Source: Ruminococcaceae bacterium UBA6845
GTDB lineage: Bacteria; Bacillota; Clostridia; Oscillospirales; Acutalibacteraceae
Reading direction: 5' to 3'
Length of the DNA stretch: 7,075 bases
Assembly: GCA_002449395.1 (NCBI GenBank)
Contig: DKDP01000043.1
Location: forward strand, 5,968-13,042
Shown: positions 1 to 6,952 of the stretch, one piece after another
How the letters are laid out: each line of letters begins with the position of its first letter
Numbering within the stretch: position 1 is the first letter of the stretch
Notes under the pieces: model-generated
The model's database searches: none
Told to the model about the DNA's origin: nothing
Seen by the model: the letters and a program-made list of their open reading frames with translations, nothing else
Made by a program: the position numbers and the translations under genes

Positions 1-423
1 TACAACAAGGATATGCAGGAGGACAAGGAGTGCATATTTGACAGCATTGCCACCGTTAAGCAGTGTCTTAAGGTTTTTGCTCCGATGATCGAAACAATGA
101 AGGTCATCAAGGAGAATATGTATTCCGCGGCACAGAAGGGCTTCATCAACGCAACCGACCTCGCCGATTATCTTGCGAAGAAAGGACTTCCTTTCAGAAG
201 CGCATATAAGATTGTCGGTCAGATCGTCGCTCACTGCATTGATAACGGACTTGTGCTTGAAACGATGCCGCTTGAGGATTACAAGAAGTACAGCGATCTG
301 TTTGAGGAGGATCTCTTTACCGAGATTTCCCTCGAGACCTGTGTTTCCAAGAGAATTTCGGCAGGCGGAACGGGTCCCGAATCCGTTGAAAAGCAGATTG
401 CATACGTTGAAAAATTTATTTAA
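1..423 (+). CDS. argH: Argininosuccinate lyase, C-terminal part (5' end outside window)
   Basis: Cleaves argininosuccinate to arginine and fumarate in the cytoplasm, the last step of arginine biosynthesis. The window opens in frame inside the gene and shows the last 140 codons. The visible protein starts YNKDMQEDKE, which matches the conserved segment just downstream of the catalytic serine loop (GSS-MP-K-NP) of this lyase family; that loop itself lies outside the window. The tail carries the family's GGTGPESV-type motif (usually GGTSPE or GGTAPE) about 20 residues before the end. Family members are about 455-470 residues, so roughly the last 30% is seen. No frame damage is visible. The gene ends in TAA, followed 14 nt later by an intrinsic terminator, so it probably closes its own transcription unit, perhaps argGH; argG is not visible. 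Identity is secure from the sequence. Confidence 0.95.
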   Translation, partial: YNKDMQEDKECIFDSIATVKQCLKVFAPMIETMKVIKENMYSAAQKGFINATDLADYLAKKGLPFRSAYKIVGQIVAHCIDNGLVLETMPLEDYKKYSDLFEEDLFTEISLETCVSKRISAGGTGPESVEKQIAYVEKFI

Positions 424-437
424 AACAAAAAATATTT

Positions 438-468
438 GGGCTGTCCTGATGAACAGCCCTTTTGTTCT
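438..468 (+). terminator. Intrinsic terminator after argH
   Basis: A perfect 7-bp stem GGGCTGT/ACAGCCC (438-444 with 453-459) encloses an 8-nt loop and runs straight into the T-rich tract TTTTGTTCT. It lies 14 nt after the argH stop and separates argH from the argF-carA-carB unit, which has its own promoter signals just downstream. Confidence 0.85.
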
Positions 469-476
469 AATTAAGT

Positions 477-518
477 ATTTGAAAATATTGTAAAACTATT
501 TGAAAATTTTGTTAAATG
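477..518 (+). repeat. Tandem 21-bp direct repeat upstream of argF; candidate arginine-repressor operator pair
   Basis: Two adjacent 21-bp units (477-497 and 498-518) match at 17 of 21 positions. Both begin ATTTGAAAAT and share TTGT at unit positions 12-15. The 21-bp period equals two helical turns and is the centre-to-centre spacing of paired ARG boxes (18-bp boxes 3 bp apart) in ArgR-regulated promoters. Each unit has a TGAA core, as in the ArgR/AhrC half site, but the second half of the palindrome is poor. The second unit covers the proposed -35 element, where a bound repressor would block RNA polymerase. The repeat is seen directly; the operator role is inference from position and period. 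Confidence 0.45.
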
Positions 519-527
519 ATGTATAAT
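500..527 (+). promoter_or_regulatory. Sigma-A type promoter of the argF-carA-carB operon
   Basis: A perfect -10 hexamer TATAAT lies at 522-527, with TTGAAA at 500-505 as the -35 (4/6 match to TTGACA) and a 16-bp spacer. An overlapping TTTGAA gives a 17-bp spacer. This is the only convincing promoter between the argH terminator and argF. The -10 ends only 3 nt before the AGGAGG site, so transcription would have to start at about 531-535, giving a leader of only about 11-15 nt. Confidence 0.6.
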
Positions 528-530
528 TAC

Positions 531-536
531 AGGAGG
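531..536 (+). promoter_or_regulatory. Ribosome binding site that fixes the argF start
   Basis: AGGAGG lies 9 nt before the ATG at 546. It selects this ATG over the in-frame ATGs at 516 and 519, which lie upstream of or inside the -10 region and would add residues not found at the usual ornithine carbamoyltransferase N terminus. The site coincides with the expected transcription start. Confidence 0.85.
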
Positions 537-545
537 GTGATACCG

Positions 546-1529
546 ATGGTTAACTTGAAAGGCAGAGATTTTCTGAAATTGCTTGATTTCACAAGTGAGG
601 AGATTGAGTATCTCATCGACCTTGCGGCGGATTTGAAAGCAAAGAAAAAGGCGGGAATCCCGCACAGAATGCACGAGGGCAAGAACGTTGCGCTTATCTT
701 TGAAAAGACGAGCACAAGAACACGCTGCAGCTTTGAGGTCGGAGCAAACGATCTCGGAATGGGCTCAACCTATCTTGCCGAGGGTTCGCAGATCGGCAAA
801 AAGGAAAGCATTGCCGACACGGCGAGGGTTCTCTCGGGTATGTTTGACGGAATCGAATACAGGGGCTACGGACAGGAGCTTGTCGAGGAGCTTGCAAAGT
901 ATGCGAGCGTTCCCGTATGGAACGGACTGACAAACGAGTTCCACCCGACTCAGATTCTTGCCGACTTCCTGACGATCAAGGAGCAGTTCGGTCACCTCAA
1001 GGGTATCAACTTCGTCTATATGGGCGACGCAAGATACAATATGGGCAATTCACTTATGGTCGGCTGCGCAAAGATGGGCATCAATTTCACTGCCTGCGCA
1101 CCGAAGAAGTATTTCCCCGATCACGAGCTTGTTGACACCTGCAAGGCGATTGCAAAGGAAAACGGCTGTGAAATAAAGTTCAGCGAGGATCCCATAGAGG
1201 CAGTCAAGGACGCAAACGTTATTTATACCGACGTTTGGGTTTCAATGGGCGAGCCGATGGAGGTCTGGAAAGAAAGAATCGACGATCTTATGCCGTATCA
1301 GGTAAATCAGAAGCTGATGGATGCGGCGGCGGACGACGTTGTATTTATGCACTGTCTGCCCGCTTACCACGACCACAAGACAAAGGTCGGCAAGGAGATC
1401 GGCGAAAAATTCGGCTGTGACGCTCTTGAGGTTACGGACGAGGTCTTTGAAAGCGAACGTTCAATCGTTTTCAGAGAGGCAGAAAACAGAATGCACACTA
1501 TAAAAGCAGTTATGGCGGCGACATTATGA
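546..1529 (+). CDS. argF: Ornithine carbamoyltransferase
   Basis: Transfers the carbamoyl group from carbamoyl phosphate to ornithine, giving citrulline and phosphate; cytoplasmic, normally a trimer. The 327-residue product has the usual family length. Motifs in order: an N-terminal NLKGRDFLKLLDF segment, the carbamoyl-phosphate loop STRTR at 56-60, FHPTQ at 132-136, GDARYNMGNS in the domain-linking region (first Asn of the usual NN is Tyr; the second, which contacts ornithine, is kept), the SMGE loop at 233-236, and HCLP at 269-272 with the reactive Cys270. SMGE and HCLP separate it from aspartate carbamoyltransferase. The start is set by AGGAGG 9 nt upstream. Its stop overlaps the carA start as ATGA. 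It is first in the operon and uses the product of the two genes that follow. An arginine-repressor-like repeat lies over its promoter. The only uncertainty is the symbol (argF or argI/otc). Confidence 0.96.
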   Translation: MVNLKGRDFLKLLDFTSEEIEYLIDLAADLKAKKKAGIPHRMHEGKNVALIFEKTSTRTRCSFEVGANDLGMGSTYLAEGSQIGKKESIADTARVLSGMFDGIEYRGYGQELVEELAKYASVPVWNGLTNEFHPTQILADFLTIKEQFGHLKGINFVYMGDARYNMGNSLMVGCAKMGINFTACAPKKYFPDHELVDTCKAIAKENGCEIKFSEDPIEAVKDANVIYTDVWVSMGEPMEVWKERIDDLMPYQVNQKLMDAAADDVVFMHCLPAYHDHKTKVGKEIGEKFGCDALEVTDEVFESERSIVFREAENRMHTIKAVMAATL

Positions 1530-2611
1530 TTAAAAAAGTTTACATTGTACTTGAAGACGGACACATTTTTGAGGGCAAGAGCTTCGGCGCAGAGGGCGAG
1601 GCTCTCGGCGAGCTTGTCTTTACAACAGGTATGGGCGGCTACATCGAAACGCTCACCGACCCCAGCTATTACGGACAGATAGTTATGCAGACCTTTCCCC
1701 TTATCGGCAACTACGGCATTATGGAGGAGGACTTTGAAAGCGACAGGTCCTACGTCAGCGGCTACGTTGTCAGGGAGTGGTGCGAGCTGCCGTCCAATTT
1801 CAGGACGGAGTATGACCTCGACACATTTCTCAAAAAGCAGGGAATTGTCGGCGTTTACGGCGTTGACACCCGTGAGATCACGAGAATAATCCGTGAAAAG
1901 GGCGTTATGAACGCAAAAATCGTCAGCTCGGTTGACAATATCGACTATGACGAAATCAAGGCTTACAGAATCGTTGACGCAGTCAAGAGCGTAAGCTGTA
2001 AGGAAAAATACACGGTATCGGATGATGGAGCGAAGTATAAGGTTGCGCTGCTCGACTACGGCGCAAAGAAAAACATCGTTCGTGAGCTTGTCGCAAGGGG
2101 ATGCGAGGTCACGGTTTTCCCGTATGACACCTCGGCTCAGGAGATTATCGAGATGAATCCCGACGGAATTATGCTCTCAAACGGTCCGGGCGACCCGGAG
2201 GAAAACATCGTTCCGATTGAAAACATAAAGGAGCTTGCCGGCAAATTCCCGATTTTCGGAATCTGTCTCGGACATCAGCTCACCGCTCTTGCAATGGGCG
2301 GAAAGACTATGAAGCTCAAATACGGCCACAGAGGCGTTAACCAGCCGGTCAAGCAGCTTGAAACGGGCAGAACCTATATTTCGAGCCAGAACCACGGCTA
2401 TGCGGTCGTTGCCGAAAGCCTTGACAGGCGATACGCAAGGGAGAGCTTCATCAACGCAAACGACGGTACCTGCGAGGGTATGGAATACAGAAGCAAGCAG
2501 ATTTTTACCGTTCAGTTCCACCCCGAGGCTTGCTCGGGTCCCAAGGACACAAAGTTCCTGTTTGACAGATTTATTTCAATGATGGGAGGAAAAAACAATG
2601 CCGCTGAATAA
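1526..2611 (+). CDS. carA: Carbamoyl-phosphate synthetase small (glutaminase) subunit
   Basis: Hydrolyses glutamine and passes ammonia through a tunnel to CarB. The 361-residue length is typical. Residues 1-150 form the CarA-specific N-terminal domain, with the TGMGGYIETLTDPSYYGQ stretch at 34-51 and GVDTREITR at 112-120. Residues about 170-355 form a class I glutamine amidotransferase domain: GPGDP at 220-224, nucleophile elbow GICLGHQ at 245-251 with Cys247, and FHPE at 331-334 with His332 and Glu334, completing an intact triad. The ATG overlaps the argF TGA (ATGA) and only a weak GGCGG precedes it, so translation is probably coupled to argF. The last 14 nt overlap the start of carB, and the carB ribosome binding site lies inside the carA coding sequence, fitting stoichiometric production of the heterodimer. 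No missing key residues. The name is secure. Confidence 0.97.
   Translation: MIKKVYIVLEDGHIFEGKSFGAEGEALGELVFTTGMGGYIETLTDPSYYGQIVMQTFPLIGNYGIMEEDFESDRSYVSGYVVREWCELPSNFRTEYDLDTFLKKQGIVGVYGVDTREITRIIREKGVMNAKIVSSVDNIDYDEIKAYRIVDAVKSVSCKEKYTVSDDGAKYKVALLDYGAKKNIVRELVARGCEVTVFPYDTSAQEIIEMNPDGIMLSNGPGDPEENIVPIENIKELAGKFPIFGICLGHQLTALAMGGKTMKLKYGHRGVNQPVKQLETGRTYISSQNHGYAVVAESLDRRYARESFINANDGTCEGMEYRSKQIFTVQFHPEACSGPKDTKFLFDRFISMMGGKNNAAE
2584..2589 (+). promoter_or_regulatory. Ribosome binding site for carB inside carA
   Basis: GGGAGG lies 8 nt before the ATG at 2598 and within the last codons of carA. It supports the 14-nt overlap of the two reading frames and the chosen carB start. Confidence 0.8.
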
Positions 2612-5600
2612 AGACATAAAAAAGGTACTTGTTATCGGTTCCGGTCCCATCGTTATCGGTCAGGCGGCTGAGTTTGACTACGCCGGTGCACAGGCGTGCC
2701 GTGTCCTCAAGGACGCAGGACTTGACGTTGTGCTTGTCAATTCCAACCCTGCAACGATTATGACGGACAATGCGCTTGCGGACGAGATTTATCTTGAGCC
2801 GCTGACGCAGGAGACCGTCAAGAGAATTATTGAAAAAGAGCATCCCGATTCGATCCTTGCCGGACTCGGCGGACAGACGGGACTTACAATAGCTATGCAG
2901 CTCGCCCAGAACGGCTACCTTGAAAAGATGGGAGTCAAGCTCCTCGGCACGAATGCCGAAGCGATCGACAAGGCGGAGGACAGACAGCTTTTCAGAGACA
3001 CGATGCTCAAAATCGGTCAGCCTGTTGTTCCGTCCGATATCGCACACACCGTTGACCGTGCGGCTGAAATTGCGGCGGAGATCGGCTATCCCGTAATCAT
3101 CCGTCCCGCATTCACACTCGGCGGCGCAGGCGGCGGAGTTGTTTACAACGAAGAGGAATTAAGGGTTATCGCATATAACGGACTTGAGCTTTCACCGATC
3201 AATCAGATCCTCGTCGAGCGTTTTATCGGCGGCTGGAAAGAGATCGAGTTTGAGGTTATGCGTGACAGCGTGGGCAACGTTATCGCTGTCTGCTCGATGG
3301 AAAACTTTGACCCCGTCGGCGTTCACACGGGCGACAGTATCGTTATCGCTCCTGCCGTAACGCTTTCGGACAAGGAATATCAGATGCTGCGTTCCGCTTC
3401 GCTCGATATTATCACCGAGCTCGGCATCGAGGGCGGCTGTAACTGTCAGTTTGCGCTCAATCCCGAGAGCTTTGAATATTCCGTTATCGAGGTTAACCCG
3501 AGAGTTTCACGTTCATCGGCGCTCGCCTCAAAGGCGACGGGCTATCCGATTGCAAAGGTTACAACCAAAATTGCGCTCGGCTACACGCTCGACGAAATCA
3601 GAAACGACATCACGGGCAAGACCTGCGCCTGCTTTGAGCCGACGCTTGACTATGTTGTTGTCAAGTTCCCGAAGTGGCCGTTTGATAAGTTCGTCGGCGC
3701 AAGCCGTAAGCTCGGCACTCAGATGAAAGCGACGGGCGAGGTTATGTCAATTGCTCCGAGCTTTGAAATGGCGGTTATGAAAGCTGTCAGAGGCGCCGAA
3801 ATTTCACTTGAAACACTTAACTATAATAAATTCCCCGAGGATATGGACGTTATCGAACGTCTCCACGAGCAGGATGACCTGCGAATTTTCACCGTGTTTA
3901 AGGCTCTTAAGGAGGGCGTAAGCATTGAGAAAATCCACGAGATCACGATGATTGATGAGTGGTTCCTCGGAAAGCTCAAAAATCTTGCCGACTACGAAAA
4001 AATGCTCGAGAGCGGCAAGCTCGACAAGGATTACTACGAAAAGGGCAAGAAGTACGGCTACAAGGATTCGACTATCCTCAAAATGGCAGGCAAGCTCCCC
4101 GAAAAGACGCTTGACGCCGTTTACAAGATGGTTGACACCTGCGGCGCAGAGTTCAAGGCGGAAACACCGTACTTCTACTCGACATATGACACCGACTGCG
4201 AGTCAAGAGAGATCGAAAGAGGGGATAAGGAGCGAATTATCGTTCTCGGTTCGGGTCCCATCCGTATCGGTCAGGGTATCGAATTTGACTATTCCTCCGT
4301 TCACTGCGTGTGGACTCTCAAGGAGCTCGGCTATGAGGTTATTATCGTAAACAACAACCCCGAGACTGTTTCGACAGACTTCGACACGGCGGACAGACTT
4401 TATTTTGAACCGCTCAACGACGAGGACGTAATGAACATCATCAAGGTTGAAAAGCCCGTAGGCGTTGTTGTTGCGTTCGGCGGTCAGACGGCTATCAAGC
4501 TCACAAAGTTCCTTGATGAAAACAATATCCCGATTCTCGGAACGTCGGCAGAGGGCATTGACATCGCCGAGGACAGAGAGCGCTTTGACGAACTGCTTGA
4601 AAAGTTCGGCATCAGCAGACCCAAGGGTCAGACGATTATGGACACCGAGGACGCTATCAGAGCCGCAAACGAGCTTGAATATCCCGTTCTTCTCCGTCCG
4701 TCCTACGTTATCGGAGGTCAGAATATGACTATCGCATATAACGACACGGACGTTAAGCGCTATATGGATATCATCCTTTCGCAGAAGATTGAAAATCCCG
4801 TTCTTGTCGATAAGTATATGATGGGTACGGAACTTGAGGTTGATGTTATCTCCGACGGCAAGGACGTTCTTATCCCCGGTATTATGGAACATATCGAGCG
4901 TGCGGGCGTTCACTCGGGCGACTCAATCGCAGTTTACCCGCCGTATAACATCCTTGACAGTATGATCGACAAGATTGTTGATATTTCGACAAAACTTGCG
5001 CTTTCGCTCGGCACAAAGGGTCTTGTCAACATCCAGTACCTCATCTATCGCAACGAGCTTTACGTTATCGAGGTCAACCCCCGCGCGTCAAGAACGATTC
5101 CTTACATCAGTAAGGTTACGGGCGTTCCGATGGTTGAGCTTGCAACTAAGGTTATGGTCGGAACGAAGCTCATCGAGCTCGGCTACGGCACGGGACTTTA
5201 CAAGATTCCGCCGTATGTTGCAATCAAGGTTCCCGTATTCTCGTTTGAAAAGCTCAACGACGTCAATTCCGAGCTCGGACCCGAGATGAAGTCAACGGGC
5301 GAGGTTCTCGGAATCGGCAGAACCCTCAACGAAGCCCTGTTCAAGGGACTTATTTCCGCAGGCTTCAAGGTCGGCCACGAGAGCACATACCACGACAATA
5401 AATACAACGGCGGCGTGCTTATCAGCGTTCACGATAAGGACAAGCCCGAGGTTATATCGCTTGCGAAGAAGTTCGCCGACGTCGGCTTGAAGATTTATTC
5501 AACGCCGAACACCGGTAAGCTCATTCAGTCGGCAGGCATCAGTGCCGAGATTATCGAGGAGTTCAGCGACGGCAAGCACGTTATCGAAATGCTCGAAACA

Positions 5601-6650
5601 GGCAAGATTGATTACATTGTTTACACAGGCTCAACGGCTAAATCGACGATTGAAAACTTCATTAAGATTCACCGTCGTGCCGTTCAGCTCTCAATCTGCT
5701 GTCTTACCTCGCTTGACACGGCAAATGCGCTCTGCGACATTCTTGCGAGCCGCTTCACTCAACGCAACACCGAGCTTGTTGACATCAACCATATGCGCTC
5801 AAAGCGTATGCGCCTGAACTTCACAAAGATGCAGGCGACGGGCAACGACGATATCTACTTCAACAATATGAATAAGAATATTCCGTCTCCCGAGTCGCTG
5901 ACGATCAACTTCACCGACCGTCATTACGGAATCGGCGGCGACGGTGTTGTACTTGTTGAAAAATCGAATATTGCCGATGCGAAAATGGTTGTTTATAACG
6001 ACGACGGAACCCAGACGCTTATGGCGGCGAACAGTATCCGCTGTGCGGCGAAGTTCCTCTACGATAACGGAATCGTGCCGAAAACGGCAATGACGATTGA
6101 AACGAACTGCGGAGTTAAAAACGTCCGTCTGTATTCGTTCAACGGTGAGGTCAGGTCGGCTCAGGTTGATATCGGAAAGCCCGATTTTGACCCTGCAAGC
6201 ATTCCGATGAAAACCGACACTTATATGATTATCGACCAGCCCGTTGATATCAGCGGCGAGACAGTGAATATAAGCTGTGTTACGATCGGCAATCCGCACT
6301 GTATCGTGTTTACGGACAACGTAGACGGCGTTGACCTCAACGAGTTCGGCGATAAAATTCGTAATTCGGGCATTCTTCCCGAGTATATCAATACGGGTAT
6401 CGCCCGAATGATCGACAGGAACACGATCAAGCTCCGCTGCTATGAGAGAGCGGTCAACGGCGAAAGCCTCGGCTGCGGAACATCGGCGGCTGCGGCGGTT
6501 GTTGTCGCAACGGAAATGGGTCTTTGCAAGAAGGGCGAGGACGTAACGGTCAAGATGCCCGGCGGCGACGTCGTTATCACCTACACCGACGAGACAATCC
6601 TCGTCAACGGCGACACAAGAAAGGTCTACGAAGGCGTAGTTGAATATTAA
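2598..6650 (+). CDS. carB: Carbamoyl-phosphate synthetase large subunit fused to a DapF-like domain
   Basis: Makes carbamoyl phosphate from bicarbonate, ammonia (from CarA) and two ATP. The product is 1350 residues, against about 1060-1075 for normal CarB. Order: first ATP-grasp synthetase half about 1-400 (GSGPIVIGQ at 14-22, RPAFTLGGAGGG, metal-ligand EVNPRVSRSS with E298 and N300); oligomerization region about 400-545; second ATP-grasp half about 545-930 (GSGPIRIGQ, RPSYVIGG, EVNPRASRT with E825 and N827); methylglyoxal-synthase-like effector domain about 935-1065; then a complete DapF-like domain 1071-1350. Catalytic halves look intact. By hand alignment to remembered E. coli CarB, effector residues are changed: UMP-pocket K993, N1015 and T1017 correspond to E988, Y1009 and G1011, while K949, T969 and T972 are kept; ornithine contact E892 corresponds to V878, while E767 and D775 are kept. 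It is last in the operon, followed by a strong terminator. Codon use does not change at the junction. Confidence 0.95.
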   Translation: MPLNKDIKKVLVIGSGPIVIGQAAEFDYAGAQACRVLKDAGLDVVLVNSNPATIMTDNALADEIYLEPLTQETVKRIIEKEHPDSILAGLGGQTGLTIAMQLAQNGYLEKMGVKLLGTNAEAIDKAEDRQLFRDTMLKIGQPVVPSDIAHTVDRAAEIAAEIGYPVIIRPAFTLGGAGGGVVYNEEELRVIAYNGLELSPINQILVERFIGGWKEIEFEVMRDSVGNVIAVCSMENFDPVGVHTGDSIVIAPAVTLSDKEYQMLRSASLDIITELGIEGGCNCQFALNPESFEYSVIEVNPRVSRSSALASKATGYPIAKVTTKIALGYTLDEIRNDITGKTCACFEPTLDYVVVKFPKWPFDKFVGASRKLGTQMKATGEVMSIAPSFEMAVMKAVRGAEISLETLNYNKFPEDMDVIERLHEQDDLRIFTVFKALKEGVSIEKIHEITMIDEWFLGKLKNLADYEKMLESGKLDKDYYEKGKKYGYKDSTILKMAGKLPEKTLDAVYKMVDTCGAEFKAETPYFYSTYDTDCESREIERGDKERIIVLGSGPIRIGQGIEFDYSSVHCVWTLKELGYEVIIVNNNPETVSTDFDTADRLYFEPLNDEDVMNIIKVEKPVGVVVAFGGQTAIKLTKFLDENNIPILGTSAEGIDIAEDRERFDELLEKFGISRPKGQTIMDTEDAIRAANELEYPVLLRPSYVIGGQNMTIAYNDTDVKRYMDIILSQKIENPVLVDKYMMGTELEVDVISDGKDVLIPGIMEHIERAGVHSGDSIAVYPPYNILDSMIDKIVDISTKLALSLGTKGLVNIQYLIYRNELYVIEVNPRASRTIPYISKVTGVPMVELATKVMVGTKLIELGYGTGLYKIPPYVAIKVPVFSFEKLNDVNSELGPEMKSTGEVLGIGRTLNEALFKGLISAGFKVGHESTYHDNKYNGGVLISVHDKDKPEVISLAKKFADVGLKIYSTPNTGKLIQSAGISAEIIEEFSDGKHVIEMLETGKIDYIVYTGSTAKSTIENFIKIHRRAVQLSICCLTSLDTANALCDILASRFTQRNTELVDINHMRSKRMRLNFTKMQATGNDDIYFNNMNKNIPSPESLTINFTDRHYGIGGDGVVLVEKSNIADAKMVVYNDDGTQTLMAANSIRCAAKFLYDNGIVPKTAMTIETNCGVKNVRLYSFNGEVRSAQVDIGKPDFDPASIPMKTDTYMIIDQPVDISGETVNISCVTIGNPHCIVFTDNVDGVDLNEFGDKIRNSGILPEYINTGIARMIDRNTIKLRCYERAVNGESLGCGTSAAAAVVVATEMGLCKKGEDVTVKMPGGDVVITYTDETILVNGDTRKVYEGVVEY
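5808..6647 (+). other. DapF-like (diaminopimelate epimerase fold) domain within the CarB fusion
   Basis: Residues 1071-1350 (280 residues) match whole-length DapF (about 275) from the N-terminal FTKMQATGND to the C-terminal VYEG. Relative to E. coli DapF by hand alignment, substrate-contact residues are kept: N1083 (GND), N1134 (YNDDG), N1232 (GNPH), N1265 (INTGI), E1283 and R1284 (YER), as is the second catalytic Cys, C1293 (GCGTS). The first catalytic Cys, in the usual MCGN motif, is Ala: residues 1142-1146 read MAANS (A1143, nucleotides 6024-6026), and the following Gly is also Ala. The usual ERGSGET motif is altered to ERAVNGES, one residue longer up to Cys. Two Cys residues are needed for two-base epimerization, so normal activity is unlikely. 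No ribosome binding site precedes M1066 or M1071, so separate translation is not supported. Ligand sensing or a structural role are the main alternatives; both are inference. Confidence 0.85.
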
Positions 6651-6669
6651 GAAAATCAGCATAGCATTT

Positions 6670-6705
6670 GCACCCTCTCCCATACTCGGGAGAGGGTGCT
6701 TTTTT
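6670..6705 (+). terminator. Strong intrinsic terminator ending the argF-carA-carB operon
   Basis: A perfect 12-bp GC-rich stem (6670-6681 with 6688-6699, GCACCCTCTCCC and its complement) has a 6-nt loop ATACTC and is followed by six T. It lies 19 nt after the carB stop. The stem is also rich in CTCC/GGAG, like the repeats downstream. Confidence 0.93.
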
Positions 6706-6761
6706 GCAATATTGTAAAGTGAGGTTTTGACTTTATCTGAGGTCAGCGGAAATTTTACATA

Positions 6762-6800
6762 GGTGCCCCTTTTTAGGGTAGCACAGTGTTTGCAGGGTTT
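6762..6800 (+). repeat. Degenerate repeat unit (unit 0)
   Basis: GTGCCCCT and AGGG-TA-GCAC (6763-6784) form a hairpin of 4 plus 4 bp with a 2-nt bulge and a TTTT loop. The following GCAGGGTTTT resembles the GAGGGGTTTT that ends the next unit, so this looks like a decayed or shortened copy of it. Confidence 0.4.
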
Positions 6801-6803
6801 TTA

Positions 6804-6851
6804 GGCGCCCCTTTAGGGGAGCTGTCACGACCTTGTGTCGTGACTGAGGGG
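6804..6851 (+). repeat. Palindromic REP-like unit A
   Basis: CCCCT-TT-AGGGG (6808-6819) is followed by GAGCT and then a perfect 8-bp stem GTCACGAC/GTCGTGAC (6824-6831 with 6837-6844, loop CTTGT), ending TGAGGGG. The plan is a small C/G-rich hairpin, a GTCA-type hairpin, then TGAGGG. Units B and D share it with different inner stem sequences. Confidence 0.7.
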
Positions 6852-6870
6852 TTTTGTAAAGCGTCTGAAA

Positions 6871-6931
6871 AATTATCTTTAAGCGTGGGCTCCTCCGTTG
6901 GGGAAGCCGGCGGCAAAGCCGACTGAGGGAG
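6871..6931 (+). repeat. Palindromic REP-like unit B
   Basis: GCTCCTCC...GGGGAAGC (6889-6907) is followed by CGGC-AAA-GCCG (6911-6921) and ACTGAGGGAG. Its first part, from AATTATCTTT through GGCTCCTCCGT, aligns with unit D (7019 onward) with only a few substitutions, so these are two direct copies of an element of about 58 bp that includes non-palindromic flank. Confidence 0.7.
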
Positions 6932-6952
6932 TAAGGCTTTATCAGACTTAAA

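Noticed and set aside
516..545. N-terminal extension of argF starting at ATG 516 or 519
   Set aside because: These ATGs lie upstream of the TATAAT and the AGGAGG site, so they would not be on the transcript. The added residues do not belong to the family N terminus.
1065..1070. Asn to Tyr change in the argF GDARYNMGNS motif as a sign of lost function
   Set aside because: From memory this variant occurs in ordinary Gram-positive enzymes, and the Asn that contacts ornithine is kept.
4203..4913. Minus-strand open frame of 236 codons inside carB
   Set aside because: It is a shadow of the conserved CarB second synthetase half; the plus strand carries clear ATP-grasp motifs throughout.
5793..5810. 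Separate dapF gene starting at the ATG at 5793 or 5808
   Set aside because: No Shine-Dalgarno sequence precedes either ATG, and there is no stop codon ending carB. The frame is continuous, so a fusion is the simpler reading.
5799..6683. Long minus-strand open frame of 294 codons opposite the DapF-like region
   Set aside because: It mirrors the codon pattern of the plus-strand gene, resembles no protein family I know, and ends up inside the terminator stem.
6708..6718. AATATTGTAAA shared with the argF upstream repeat (484-494)
   Set aside because: An 11-bp AT-rich match directly after a terminator T tract, without a second unit or nearby gene start, is most likely chance.
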